Assembly (NCBI GenBank): GCA_963832725.1
Contig: CAWHVG010000006.1
Location: forward strand, 1-64,000
DNA length: 64,000 bases
Reading direction: 5' to 3'
Origin: JAEZBP01 sp963832725
Lineage (GTDB): Bacteria; Myxococcota_A; Polyangia; Polyangiales; Sandaracinaceae
Under the pieces are notes generated by a model, which was not told where the DNA came from, searched no databases, and saw only the letters and a program-made list of their open reading frames with translations. This document shows positions 46,573-55,265 of this stretch, piece after piece; the first letter of the stretch is position 1; each line of letters begins with the position of its first letter. The translations under genes were made by a program, and so were the position numbers.

Positions 46573-47130
46573 ATGGACGACCTCGACCGAGACAAGCTCG
46601 CCGAAGTGGCGCTCGCCTCACTCTCCCTCACCCTCCACGAGGAACGCCGCGTCTGGAAGTCGATCGACTGGGACGTGCTAGTCCCCCGTATCCGTGATTC
46701 CTACCCAATCTCGGCGGCTCTCGCCGCGCGACTCAGCGTCACTCCTCCTCGACGATGCTGTGGCATCGCCTCGTCGTCGTTCCTTGATTCGCACGCCGAT
46801 GGCTCGCCGATATTGGGCACTCACTACGGATACGGGGGACTAGATGTCCTCCGCGGAAGTCGCAACACGTTCTGGCCGGCCCTCGACGCCGATCTCGGAG
46901 GCGAGCCTCCTCGAAAGTGCTTTGCACTTCCTGCGGGGGCGCGCCCCCAATCTCGACGCCGATTGCTCGGCCATACCGGTCGCGACTTCCGCCTCGGACA
47001 TCTCGACCTTCTCCACGCGAAGGGGTGGATCTCGGATCCGAAATCCAAGGCCAAGTCGGTGATCCTGACGCCCGAAGGCTTCGCGTTGGCCGAGACCATG
47101 CTGGAGAAGCACTTCGCGAAGAGGCCCTGA
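46573..47130 (+). CDS. DUF6429-like protein carrying two in-frame palindromic elements
   Basis: 185 residues as read. The outer parts (DRDKLAEVALASLSLTLHEE..WKSIDWDVL and DLLHAKGWISDPKSKAKSVIL to the end) match the DUF6429 family, which is about 75-80 residues long. Between WDVL and DLLH, 324 bp (two 162-bp elements) add 108 residues without breaking the frame. Deleting 46682-47005 rejoins GTG CTA GAC CTT and gives a normal 77-residue protein. Family members are small cytoplasmic proteins of unknown role, often near mobile elements. Whether the enlarged protein is stable is unknown. Confidence 0.72.
   Translation: MDDLDRDKLAEVALASLSLTLHEERRVWKSIDWDVLVPRIRDSYPISAALAARLSVTPPRRCCGIASSSFLDSHADGSPILGTHYGYGGLDVLRGSRNTFWPALDADLGGEPPRKCFALPAGARPQSRRRLLGHTGRDFRLGHLDLLHAKGWISDPKSKAKSVILTPEGFALAETMLEKHFAKRP
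46682..46843 (+). mobile_element. 162-bp palindromic element, divergent type (in DUF6429 gene)
   Basis: Exactly 162 bp with CTAG at both edges (46678-46681 and 46840-46843). The ends are inverted repeats: TCCCCCGTATCCGT at the left, its complement ACGGATACGGGGGA at the right, then CCCAAT/ATTGGG six to eight bases further in. Internal hairpins are GATGC/GCATC and CGACGA/TCGTCG. The host frame is open across it; some other frames contain stops. It is related to copy 2: both contain ACGCCGAT(G/T)GCTCG followed by an ATA-containing stretch at the same offset (about 111-112 bp from the left end). It belongs to the same family but has different termini. Confidence 0.8.
46844..47005 (+). mobile_element. 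162-bp translatable palindromic element, copy 2 (in DUF6429 gene)
   Basis: About 98% identical to the element at 33024-33185, same length, orientation and host reading frame. It sits directly against the right CTAG of the divergent element. Its own right-hand target copy has changed from CTAG to CTCG (47002-47005), so the order of insertion is probably: divergent element first, this one second into its right CTAG. The element has open frames on both strands in all six phases. Confidence 0.85.
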
Positions 47131-47195
47131 GCGCGGATTGCACACTGCACGGTGCGCGGAGCGCGCTACGCTCTCGCCTCGAAGATGGGAGCGAA

Positions 47196-47999
47196 ATGAC
47201 GAGAGCGCGGATCATGACTCTGGCAGGCGTAGTGCTCGTGTTGGTCGGCTGCGGCGGCACGAACGGCGGCGGAACGGACGGTGGCGTGGACTCCAGCGCG
47301 CAACGTCAGGACGCCGCGGCGATCGACGGCGGCGACTCCCGCGACGCCGGCGCGGTCACCGACGCGAGCACACCAGTCGACGCGGGGACGGACGGAGGCG
47401 CGACGGCCGATGCCGCGGCGCAGGACGGCGGCATCTCGATCGACGCGGGCACGGCGGACGCCGGCACGGACTCGGGCCCGGAAGACGGCGGCACGGACGC
47501 CGGCCCCTCGACGCACGACGCCGGCCCGGACGCTTGCACGCTGGACACGGACTGCGTCCACGGCAGCTACTGCGCCAAGGCGGACGGCGACTGCAGCGGC
47601 ACCGGGACCTGCACACCGCGTCCCGACCTCTGCCCCTCGCTCTTCTCCCCCGTGTGCGGTTGCGACGGCAACGACTACAGCAACTACTGCACAGCCAACC
47701 GGGTCGGCGTGAACGTGGCCCACTCGGGCGCGTGCACGACCACGAGCTGCGCGATGCCACCCCGCCACGGCTGCTGCTTCGACGACGGCGACTGCACGCA
47801 CGGCACCCACTGTGTCGGCGAGACGTGCGGTGCCGGCGGCGAGGGCACCTGCGTGGACGACACCCTCGGCGCTGGCGAGTGCTGGGAGAGCTCGGACTGC
47901 GGGCCTGGCGGCGTCTGCGCGGGAGTGAACCGCTGCTCCTGCGGCGCAGCCTGCTTCGCGCCGGACAGCCCGGGCACCTGCGCAGCAGCCGCCCTCTGA
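47196..47999 (+). CDS. Secreted lipoprotein with Kazal-type domain
   Basis: 267 residues. Signal peptide and lipobox (LVLVGC), a long linker of DAG/DGG repeats (about residues 25-110), then a Kazal-like module (CPSLFSPVCGCDGNDYSNYC, then an A/G-rich stretch to GAC). Cys-rich CxxDxDC units (CFDDGDCTHGTHC) follow. Kazal domains inhibit serine proteases or act as structural modules; which applies here is not clear. Start ATG is preceded by GGGAG. Another example of the tethered lipoprotein type common in this window. Confidence 0.82.
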   Translation: MTRARIMTLAGVVLVLVGCGGTNGGGTDGGVDSSAQRQDAAAIDGGDSRDAGAVTDASTPVDAGTDGGATADAAAQDGGISIDAGTADAGTDSGPEDGGTDAGPSTHDAGPDACTLDTDCVHGSYCAKADGDCSGTGTCTPRPDLCPSLFSPVCGCDGNDYSNYCTANRVGVNVAHSGACTTTSCAMPPRHGCCFDDGDCTHGTHCVGETCGAGGEGTCVDDTLGAGECWESSDCGPGGVCAGVNRCSCGAACFAPDSPGTCAAAAL

Positions 48000-48139
48000 A
48001 CGCGCACGCCGGAACCACGGAACGGAGGGCTCGACCACCAGGCTCGCGGCGACGCATGCCGGAGCCACCCGAGCGCCGTAGAATCGGAGAGGCCCGCCGG
48101 AATCGGTTGCCGAGTCGCGATCCGGACCGGGAAGGGCCC

Positions 48140-49259
48140 TCAGTCCAGCGCGTTGCGTACCGAGCGCGGGGTCTTGCCGCTCCAGCGGGCGAAGGCGCGC
48201 TCGAACGCGGCGCGCGAGGCGTAACCGAGACGTTCGGCGATCGCCTCGATGGAGAGGCGATCGTCGCGTAGGAGCGAGAGCGCGCGGCGGTGCAGAATCT
48301 CCCCGCGCTGGACCGCGAAGGTGGTGCCCATCGAGGTGAGCCGGCGCTGGAGCGTGCGCGGGCTGATCTCGAGCGCGACGGCGGTGCTCTCCAGGCTCGC
48401 GCGGCCGGCCTCGTGCGCCGCCCAGAACGCGCGCTCGAAGGCCTGCTCGAAGCTCAGGCCGTGCTCGCCCCTCATCAACCGCGGCACGTGCTCGGACAGG
48501 AGCTCCGCCAACTCCGGCGCGGCGCCGTGGAAGGGCAGCGCGAGGTCGGCACGCGAGAAGAGCATGCGGCTCGCCGGTCGGCTCCAGGTCGGCGTGACGC
48601 CGAAGAAGCGCGTGTACTCCGACTCGAGGCATGCCGGCATCTGATGCTCGACCGCGTGCGGTACGAGACGAACGCCGGTGCAATGCCGTTTGAGCGCGAG
48701 CGTGGCCGCGAAGATCGTGTCCACGCCGTGCCGCGAGCGGAGCTCGGGCATCCGGTATTCGATGCCGGCGGCCTCGTCGGTGTCGACGCGACAGAATCCC
48801 CGCGCGCTGCACGAAGAGGTTCATGATCCGCACCAGCGCGTCGAGCGCGGCGTCCACGTGCGTGCAGTGCGCGAGCGCCGGGCCCACCACGCCCATCTGG
48901 TCAATCGTGAATCGCGCCCCGGCGTGGAGACCGAAGACCGGGTCGTCGGTCACGTTCTCGATCCCTCGCCAGAGCGAGAGGGTCTCCTCGTAGGTGAGGT
49001 TCTCGCCGCCCTCGAGCTTCGCGAGCTCGATACCGGAGGCGTGCGCGACCTCGGGCAGTGAGAGCCCGAGGATGCGCGGCCAGGTGAGCACGAAGGGCGA
49101 CACACGGATCGCGTCCGCCCCGCGCTTCGTCCGACGAGCTCCAGAACCCGGCACGAGGCGAGCGTACTGGGCGCACCAATCCATGGGAACCCTCGTCGCG
49201 AGGCGTTCCACACTCTCCACGTCGGATGAGATGTCTGCGCTGCCCCGGCTCCGGATCAC
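48140..49259 (-). pseudogene. AraC-family regulator with arabinose-binding-like domain, one frameshift
   Basis: The C-terminal 200 residues are intact and end in the double helix-turn-helix of AraC proteins (SIEAIAERLGYASRAAFERAFARWSGKTPRSVR). The N-terminal 160 residues (LGLSLPEVAHASGIELAKLEGG and FGLHAGARFTIDQMGVVGPAL) match the Arabinose_bd/OruR-type domain. They are joined by a frameshift near 48790. The start is uncertain: ATG 49259 or a later Met near 49184. It would regulate a metabolic gene in response to an unknown effector. The frame break may be a sequence error. Confidence 0.7.
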
Positions 49260-49358
49260 CGGAACCGAGTCGAGCCCTTCGGGATAGCGGATCGTCGCGA
49301 TGAGGAGAGGCCGTGGCGGGAATTGATGCAGGACGGCGTCTTCTGGGTTCCGTGGGTC

Positions 49359-50258
49359 TCAGCGAGCCGTCGCTGGCCGCGTCTCTGCCCGGTGGAGCTC
49401 CCCGGCGAGGAGATCGGCGACGGCCCGCACGCGGGGGATCGCCAGCGCGCTCTTGGCCCCGACCAGGTGCAGGGAGCTCGCCACCTCGGGGATGCCCTGC
49501 ACGCGGATCTCCACCAAGGGCGTCTCGCGCGCGAAGCGCAGGCGCAGCCGTCCGAGGAAGATGGCGCCGACGCCGGCCTCGGCGGCGCGGAGCTGGACCA
49601 AGAAGTCGTCCGACGCGAACGCGGGGCGAAACCCCGGGATCATGCGCGCCAACACCGGGTTCGGGAGCGTGTCCTCCAGCGGCGGCGCCCAGGCAATCCA
49701 GTCGACGTCCGCCGGCCGAGGGCTGGGACCGAGCTTCTCCGCCACCGCGCAGGCGACGAAGGGCACGGCTTGGAGCTCCAGCGACGCGAGCACCAAGAGA
49801 TCCTTCTGGTCGGGCCGCTGCATCCGCAGCGCGAGATCCGCTTCGCGCCGCGTCAGGTCGACGTAGCGCACCGACGAGACCACCTCGAGACGCACGCCGG
49901 GCAGCTCCGTGGCCAGCCAGCCGGCGAAGGGCGCCAGGAACTCGAACGCGATGCCCGGCGGCGCGCTGATGCGCACGATCCCCTCCAAGCGCGTGTCCCG
50001 CCGCTCGGCCGCGCGGGTCAGCTCCGCCGCCCAATCCGCCATGCGCTTGGCCGGCTCGAGCAAGGTCTCACCGAACGCCGTCAGCCGCGCGCCCTCGACG
50101 CTGCGCGAGAAGAGGGTCTCGCCGAGCATCGACTCCAGCTCGGCCAATCGGCGGCTCACCGTGGGCTGCGCGACGGAGAGGCGCCGCGCGGCCGCGCTCA
50201 GGCTGCCGGTCTCCGCCACGGCCAAGAAGAGCCGCGCGTCGTCCCACGATATATCCAT
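49359..50258 (-). CDS. LysR-family transcriptional regulator
   Basis: 299 residues. The N-terminal winged helix (ARLFLAVAETGSLSAAARRLSVAQPTVSRRLAELE) is the LysR DNA-binding domain; a periplasmic-binding-protein-like effector domain of about 200 residues follows. Start ATG 50258 was preferred over a longer open frame because it puts the helix-turn-helix at the usual position. It is divergent from a metallo-beta-lactamase-fold gene 65 bp away. The shared intergenic region contains an AT-rich TTTTGCATGGTAGCATAC stretch where a LysR site would be expected. Confidence 0.9.
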   Translation of the reverse strand: MDISWDDARLFLAVAETGSLSAAARRLSVAQPTVSRRLAELESMLGETLFSRSVEGARLTAFGETLLEPAKRMADWAAELTRAAERRDTRLEGIVRISAPPGIAFEFLAPFAGWLATELPGVRLEVVSSVRYVDLTRREADLALRMQRPDQKDLLVLASLELQAVPFVACAVAEKLGPSPRPADVDWIAWAPPLEDTLPNPVLARMIPGFRPAFASDDFLVQLRAAEAGVGAIFLGRLRLRFARETPLVEIRVQGIPEVASSLHLVGAKSALAIPRVRAVADLLAGELHRAETRPATAR

Positions 50259-50323
50259 TTTTGCATGGTAGCATACACTTTTGCGCACTAACCATCCGCC
50301 GTCGCATGACTCATATCCAGAGC

Positions 50324-51319
50324 ATGCGTTACCGAATGACTCGCTCCCGCCTGATCCTCGCCGCCGTCGCGGCGTTGGTCTCTCTCCTCGGCATCTTCGT
50401 CCTCGTCGGCTGGCCGACCTCGCGGCACCCGATCGAGCACGCGCACCTCGGCACGCCCAGCTCGGCCCGCCGCATGGAAGCGCTGATCGACGAGCCCGGT
50501 CCGCTCACCGTGGAGACGGTGGCCGGCGCCGATTGGGAGGTCGATCGCAGCGGCGTCATCGACCTCGACGATCCGCGCGCCGCCTCGCTCGAGGACGGAC
50601 CCGAGCCCATCCAGATCTACTTCCACGCCATCCGCCACCCGACCGAGGGTCTCTTCCTGGTCGACACCGGCGTCGAGCGGGCGCTCTCCACCGACCCGGA
50701 GCACGCCGCGCTGCGCGGGTTCGTCGCCTCGGCCGCGCACGTCGACCGGATGCGGGTCCGCACCGACACCGCCACCTGGCTCGCCCGCCAGCCGGATCCG
50801 GTTCGCGCCGTCTTCCTCACCCATCTCCATCTCGATCACATCACCGGCATGCGCGACGTGACGCCGGGCGCGCCGGTCTACACCGGGCCCGGCGAGACGG
50901 CGACGCGCTCGGCGATGGCGGTCTTCACCCAGCCGGCCGTGGACCGCGCGCTCGAAGGGCGTGGACCCATCCGCGAGTGGCCCTTCGAGGGCGACGAGAG
51001 CGGCACCTTCGAGGGCGTGCTGGACGTCTTCGGCGACGGCTCGCTCTTCGCCATCCTGGTCCCCGGCCACACCACGGGCAGCACGGCTTATCTCGCCCGC
51101 ACGCCTGACGGGCCGGTGCTCTTGACGGGCGACGTCAGCCACACGGCCTGGGGCTGGGAGCACGGCGTGGCGCCGGGCTCGTTCACCGAGGACCACGAGG
51201 CGAACGCCGAGAGCCTGAAGCGGCTGCGCGCGCTGGTGGCCCGGCACCCCGGCATCGACGTCCGCCTCGGCCACCAGCCGCTCGCTCCGGCCGAAGCGCG
51301 CGTCGCGGCCCGCCGCTGA
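50324..51319 (+). CDS. Metallo-beta-lactamase-fold hydrolase
   Basis: 331 residues with an N-terminal membrane anchor or signal segment (about residues 8-30). The zinc motif HLHLDH (in VFLTHLHLDHITGM) and later GHTTGST and VLLTGDVSHTA give the ligand His/Asp set of the MBL superfamily. Members hydrolyse lactones, thioesters or sulfatase-type substrates; the exact one is not evident. Regulated probably by the divergent LysR gene. The 3' end is part of a 66-bp duplication. Confidence 0.82.
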   Translation: MRYRMTRSRLILAAVAALVSLLGIFVLVGWPTSRHPIEHAHLGTPSSARRMEALIDEPGPLTVETVAGADWEVDRSGVIDLDDPRAASLEDGPEPIQIYFHAIRHPTEGLFLVDTGVERALSTDPEHAALRGFVASAAHVDRMRVRTDTATWLARQPDPVRAVFLTHLHLDHITGMRDVTPGAPVYTGPGETATRSAMAVFTQPAVDRALEGRGPIREWPFEGDESGTFEGVLDVFGDGSLFAILVPGHTTGSTAYLARTPDGPVLLTGDVSHTAWGWEHGVAPGSFTEDHEANAESLKRLRALVARHPGIDVRLGHQPLAPAEARVAARR

Positions 51320-51401
51320 TCGGCTGTCCCCGTCCGACGTCCGCCTCGGCCACCAGCCGCTCGCTCCGGCCGAAGCGCGCGTCGCGGCCCGCCGCTGATC
51401 G
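51257..51401. repeat. 66-bp direct repeat of the MBL gene 3' end
   Basis: Positions 51257-51322 and 51336-51401 are identical over 66 bp (start GACGTCCGCCTCGGCCACCA, end CGCCGCTGATCG). The first copy contains the stop codon of the MBL-fold gene; the second lies wholly downstream. A further partial copy of the CGCCGCTGATCGCCC...GAAGCTCGGACC part occurs near 51510-51560. Confidence 0.85.
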
Positions 51402-51601
51402 CCCCGCTCTCGCCGCGACCCAACGATGAAGCTCGGACCCGCGCCGGGCCGAGCTTCCGCCCGTTCCAGCTACGACCCGCGCCCGCAGGCTAGGCTGGCG
51501 TCGCAGTGCGCCGCTGATCGCCCGGCTGCCTCTACCACCAAACGACGAAGCTCGGACCTGCACGAAGCGGGCCCGAGCCTCGGTCATTTCTCGACGGCGC
51601 G

Positions 51602-52021
51602 TCAGCTCGGGTTCGCGTTCTCGGCCGGCGGCGTCGCCTTGATGTGGATCGTGTAGGCGCCGTGCTCGCCACCGTGGAGGCAGTTGGCCCGGACGGTGTA
51701 GGTGCCGCGGTCGGGCGCCGTGTAGGTGATGCGGCTGTCCCGACCCTCGTGCATCCCGTCGTCGTCCTGGACGAGCGAGTTGCCGTTCGGACCGATCAGC
51801 CAGAGGTAGGAGTCGAAGTCGCTGCTGTGCATGTCGATCTCGATGTTCCACCCCTCGTCGGCATCGAACGTGTAGGTGTCGTAGGGCGATTCGTCCTGCT
51901 CGACTTTCGGGTCGCTGTCCGTGAGCTCCCCCTGATGCTCCTCGTCGACGGGAGCGGGATGGGAACAGCCCACGAGACCGAGCCCGGCGAGGGCGAGGGT
52001 CGTGAGGGCGAGCTTCTTCAT
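51602..52021 (-). CDS. Lipoprotein with pre-peptidase C-terminal-type domain
   Basis: 139 residues. Signal peptide with lipobox (LGLVGC) then a single jellyroll-like domain of about 100 residues: TYTFDADEGWNIEIDMHSSDFDSYLWLIG with the DSYLWL core, GRDSRITYTAPDRGTYTVRA. This is the PPC/bacterial pre-peptidase C-terminal domain pattern, a carbohydrate- or calcium-binding beta-sandwich. It is probably an outer-membrane surface protein. Its ATG begins MKKLALTT. Confidence 0.82.
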   Translation of the reverse strand: MKKLALTTLALAGLGLVGCSHPAPVDEEHQGELTDSDPKVEQDESPYDTYTFDADEGWNIEIDMHSSDFDSYLWLIGPNGNSLVQDDDGMHEGRDSRITYTAPDRGTYTVRANCLHGGEHGAYTIHIKATPPAENANPS

Positions 52022-52182
52022 GAAACCTCCGGTGCGTGCACGCGCCGCGGAGTATAGCCCGTCTCGCCGAGTCGTCGCCCCGGCGTCGCGAGCGCCCTCC
52101 AGGCCCCAACCCACCGCGGTACGTAGCCCCCGACGCGGAGGTGCCCGTCGCGGTCGAGTCGTCGCCCCGCTGAGCGAACGGC

Positions 52183-53289
52183 TCAGAAGCTGAAGCGCCT
52201 GATCGAGACGTTCATCAAGAGCCCGATGCCCATCATCGATGTGAGCACGCTCGAGCCGCCGTAGCTGAAGAGCGGGAGCGTCACGCCGACCACCGGCAAG
52301 AGCCCGCACACCATCCCGAGGTTGATGATGGTGTGCCAGAAGAAGAACGCGCTGACGCCGACCGCCACCACGGCGCCGAAGCGATCCTTGGCCTGCGAGG
52401 CGATCTTCAGGCCCCAGAGGATCAGGAAGATGTAGAGCGCGAAGAGGAGCACCACCCCGACGAATCCCTGCTCCTCGGCCCACACCGGGAAGGGGAAGTC
52501 GGTGTGCTGGTCGGGCAGGAAGCGGTGCTGGTTCTGCGTCCCCTGCATGAACCCCTGGCCCCAGAAGCCGCCGCTCCCGATGGCGACCATCGACTGGTGC
52601 GTGTGCCAGTTGGTGTCGAGGATGTCCGAGTCCGGGTTCAGGAAGGCCTCGAAGCGGGTCCGCTGGTAGTCCTTGAGCAGGAACTTGTACGTGAGCGGCG
52701 CGCTGACGGCGAAGATGCCCGCCAAGGTGGCCAGCGAGCGCAGCTTCAGGTTCGTCAGCAGCATGATCGAGCCGAAGATGAAGGCGAGGATCAGCGCCGT
52801 GCCCAGATCGGGCTGGAGGAGGATCAACGCCATCGGCAAGGCGAGGATCATCCCGGGGATGATCAGGTCCTTGAGCGTCCGCCCTTCGGTCTTCGGGTCG
52901 TTGTGCAGATACTTCGCGAGCGCGATGATCAGCATGATCTTCATGATCTCGCTCGGCTGGAGCGAGAAGCTGCCGATGCGGATCCAGCGCTGCGATCCAC
53001 GGATCTCGGGCGCGAGCAAGAAGACCAGCAAGAGCAGCACGATGCCGACGCCGTAGGCGACGAAGCCGAAGCGCTCGAAGTGGCGGTAGTCGATGGCCGA
53101 GATGAGCACCGCGACGCCGGCGCCGAGCGTGAGCCAGTAGATCTGCTGGATGTAGAGCTCGGTGAGCGCCTCGCGGGCCGCGCTGGTGGCGCTGTAGAGG
53201 TTCGTGACGCCGATGACCGCGATGGCGGCGACCGTCACGAAGAGCGGCCAGTCGAAGTTGTCCCGGAGACCTTTCCCGATGGTGGCCAT
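52183..53289 (-). CDS. rodA: Rod-shape peptidoglycan polymerase RodA
   Basis: 368 residues with about ten membrane helices of the SEDS family. The loops FSLQPSEIMKI, LLQPDLGTAL and LPLFSYGGSSVL are the diagnostic motifs of RodA/FtsW, including the conserved acidic residue in the DLGTA region needed for polymerisation. RodA makes glycan strands in the elongasome together with PBP2. It starts one base after the mrdA stop, at the end of the mreC-mreD-mrdA-rodA run, which supports RodA rather than FtsW. Confidence 0.95.
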   Translation of the reverse strand: MATIGKGLRDNFDWPLFVTVAAIAVIGVTNLYSATSAAREALTELYIQQIYWLTLGAGVAVLISAIDYRHFERFGFVAYGVGIVLLLLVFLLAPEIRGSQRWIRIGSFSLQPSEIMKIMLIIALAKYLHNDPKTEGRTLKDLIIPGMILALPMALILLQPDLGTALILAFIFGSIMLLTNLKLRSLATLAGIFAVSAPLTYKFLLKDYQRTRFEAFLNPDSDILDTNWHTHQSMVAIGSGGFWGQGFMQGTQNQHRFLPDQHTDFPFPVWAEEQGFVGVVLLFALYIFLILWGLKIASQAKDRFGAVVAVGVSAFFFWHTIINLGMVCGLLPVVGVTLPLFSYGGSSVLTSMMGIGLLMNVSIRRFSF

Positions 53290-53290
53290 G

Positions 53291-55255
53291 TCACTCCCCG
53301 GCCCGGGCGTAGCGCGTGCCGTGCCGCGAAGGCGTGCCCCGGCCCGAAGGCCGCGATGGCTCGGCCTCCGCCGTGGTCGCCTCGCTGCCGAGATACTCCT
53401 GCAGGATGTTCATCGCGATCGGCGCCGCCTGCCGGCCGCCGGCGCCGCCGTGCTCGACCAGCACGATGATGGCGACCTCCGGGTTCTGCGCCGGCGCGAA
53501 CCCCGCGAACCACGCGTGGGCGCGGTTGTAGTACCAGGCCCGCTGCGGATCCTCGTCCGGCCGCGCGCGGTGCGAGACCTGCGCCGTCCCGGTCTTGCCG
53601 GCCACCGGCACGCCGTCCGCCACCCGCACGTCGTACGCGGTGCCGCTCGGATCGTTGACCACGCCGTAGAGGCCGTCGATCACCAGCGCGAGGTGCTCGG
53701 GGTCGACGTGGACGCGCCGGCGCACCCGGGGCTCGAAGTCCTCCACCACGGTTCCGTCCGGGCCGGTGACCCGCTGAATGAGCTGGGGGACGTAGAGCGT
53801 GCCGCCGTTGGCGATCGCGCCGTAGAGGAGCGCGAGCTGGGTGAGCGTGACCTTCACGTCGCCCTGGCCGATGCCGGTGTTCAGCGCGTAGCCGAGGCGG
53901 AAGCGGCGGCCGACCCGCTCGTACCAGCTCCGCGTCGGGATGAAGCCCGGCGACTCCGAGTTGATGCCGATACCGGTGCGCCGTCCGAGGCCGAAGTCGC
54001 CGGCCAGGCGAGCCAGCCGGTCCAACCCGACCTGCTCGGCCAGGCGGTAGAAGTAGACGTTGCACGACTGGACGATGGCCTCGCGCAGGTCGACCTCACC
54101 GTGAACCGAGGTGCAGCGGAAGCGCGTCGTGCCCAGCGTGTAGGAGCCCGTACACTCGAAGCGCTGGTTGGGCTCCACGATGTGGTCCTGCAGGCCCGCC
54201 AGCGCGGTCACCGGCTTGAACGTGGAGCCGGGGAAGTAGCTCTCGTAGATCGTCTTGTCGATCAGGGGCCGGAAAGGATCGTCGCGCAGCCGGCCGTAGC
54301 GCGCCCTGCTGATCCCGCTCGCGAACTCTCGCAGATCGTAGGAAGGCTTCGAGTAGAGCGCCCGCACGGCGCCGGTGTGCACGTCGACCACGACGGCGGC
54401 GCCGGAAGGATGCCCGCTGAAGGCGCGCTCGATGATGCGCATCAGCTCCATGTCGAGCGTCAGCGTCAGATCGCGGCCCGGGATCGGCTCGCGCCGCATC
54501 GGTCGGCGGTCGCCGGGCGTCGCCGTCTCCACCTGCCGGCCGCGGGCGTCGACGTAGACCCGCCGGTAGCCGCGCCGGCCGCGCAGGAAGCTCTCCCAGG
54601 CCCGCTCGATGCCGGTCCTGCCGATGCGATCACCCAGCCGATAGCCGTGCTCGCGCAGCCGCTCGAGCTCCTCGGCGTTCATCTCGTTGAGGTAGCCGAG
54701 CGCGTGCGCCGCCAGCGCGCCGAAGGGGTAGGTGCGGACGGGCTCGGCGTTGGTGCTCAGGCAGGGCAGCCGCGTCGGATGGTTGCGGCTGGTCGTGCGC
54801 AGGCAGAAGTCCTGCTCGTGGGTCTCGAGCGCCGCGAGCTGATCGCGCGTGATGTCGGTGAAGACCTGGATCTGATGGGCACGGCGGCGGTCCGGCACCG
54901 AGGTGACCCGCTCCTGGAGGACCTGCTTCTCCTCGGCGTCGATGCCCATCAGCTCCGCCATGCGATCCAGATCGCCCGGCGCGAGGTACTGCGGCGTGAC
55001 GTAGACGTTGTAGGCGGCGCGGTTGGTAGCGACGACGCGGCCGTTGGCGTCCCGGATGACCCCGCGCGTGGCCGGCAGCGTGATGGTGCGCGTGATGTTC
55101 TCCCGCGCGATGCCCGCGTAGTGCTCGTACTCGATGAGCTGCAGCTGAATCGCGCGCCCGAAGAGGATCGCGAACACGAGGATCACGAAGAGCGCCATCC
55201 ACTTGTAGCGCTTCTTGAACTCGCCGACCTCACGGCGGACGGAGAGCAGGTTCAC
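53291..55255 (-). CDS. mrdA: Penicillin-binding protein 2 (elongasome transpeptidase)
   Basis: 654 residues. An N-terminal membrane anchor (about 18-38), PBP dimerisation domain, and a transpeptidase domain with S344TFK as active-site SxxK, SCN (397-399) as SxN, and KTG (554-556). The TRGVIRDANGRVVATN stretch is the PBP2-type pedestal region. It crosslinks peptidoglycan during rod elongation and pairs with RodA. It lies between mreD and rodA with almost no spacing, so all are co-transcribed. Confidence 0.95.
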   Translation of the reverse strand: MNLLSVRREVGEFKKRYKWMALFVILVFAILFGRAIQLQLIEYEHYAGIARENITRTITLPATRGVIRDANGRVVATNRAAYNVYVTPQYLAPGDLDRMAELMGIDAEEKQVLQERVTSVPDRRRAHQIQVFTDITRDQLAALETHEQDFCLRTTSRNHPTRLPCLSTNAEPVRTYPFGALAAHALGYLNEMNAEELERLREHGYRLGDRIGRTGIERAWESFLRGRRGYRRVYVDARGRQVETATPGDRRPMRREPIPGRDLTLTLDMELMRIIERAFSGHPSGAAVVVDVHTGAVRALYSKPSYDLREFASGISRARYGRLRDDPFRPLIDKTIYESYFPGSTFKPVTALAGLQDHIVEPNQRFECTGSYTLGTTRFRCTSVHGEVDLREAIVQSCNVYFYRLAEQVGLDRLARLAGDFGLGRRTGIGINSESPGFIPTRSWYERVGRRFRLGYALNTGIGQGDVKVTLTQLALLYGAIANGGTLYVPQLIQRVTGPDGTVVEDFEPRVRRRVHVDPEHLALVIDGLYGVVNDPSGTAYDVRVADGVPVAGKTGTAQVSHRARPDEDPQRAWYYNRAHAWFAGFAPAQNPEVAIIVLVEHGGAGGRQAAPIAMNILQEYLGSEATTAEAEPSRPSGRGTPSRHGTRYARAGE

Positions 55256-55265
55256 GTCGACCTCC

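Noticed and set aside
46933..46955. The GGGGGCGCGCCCCC palindrome as a transcription terminator
   Set aside because: It is inside an open reading frame and repeated inside the mobile element; no T-run follows. It is better seen as part of the element's fold.
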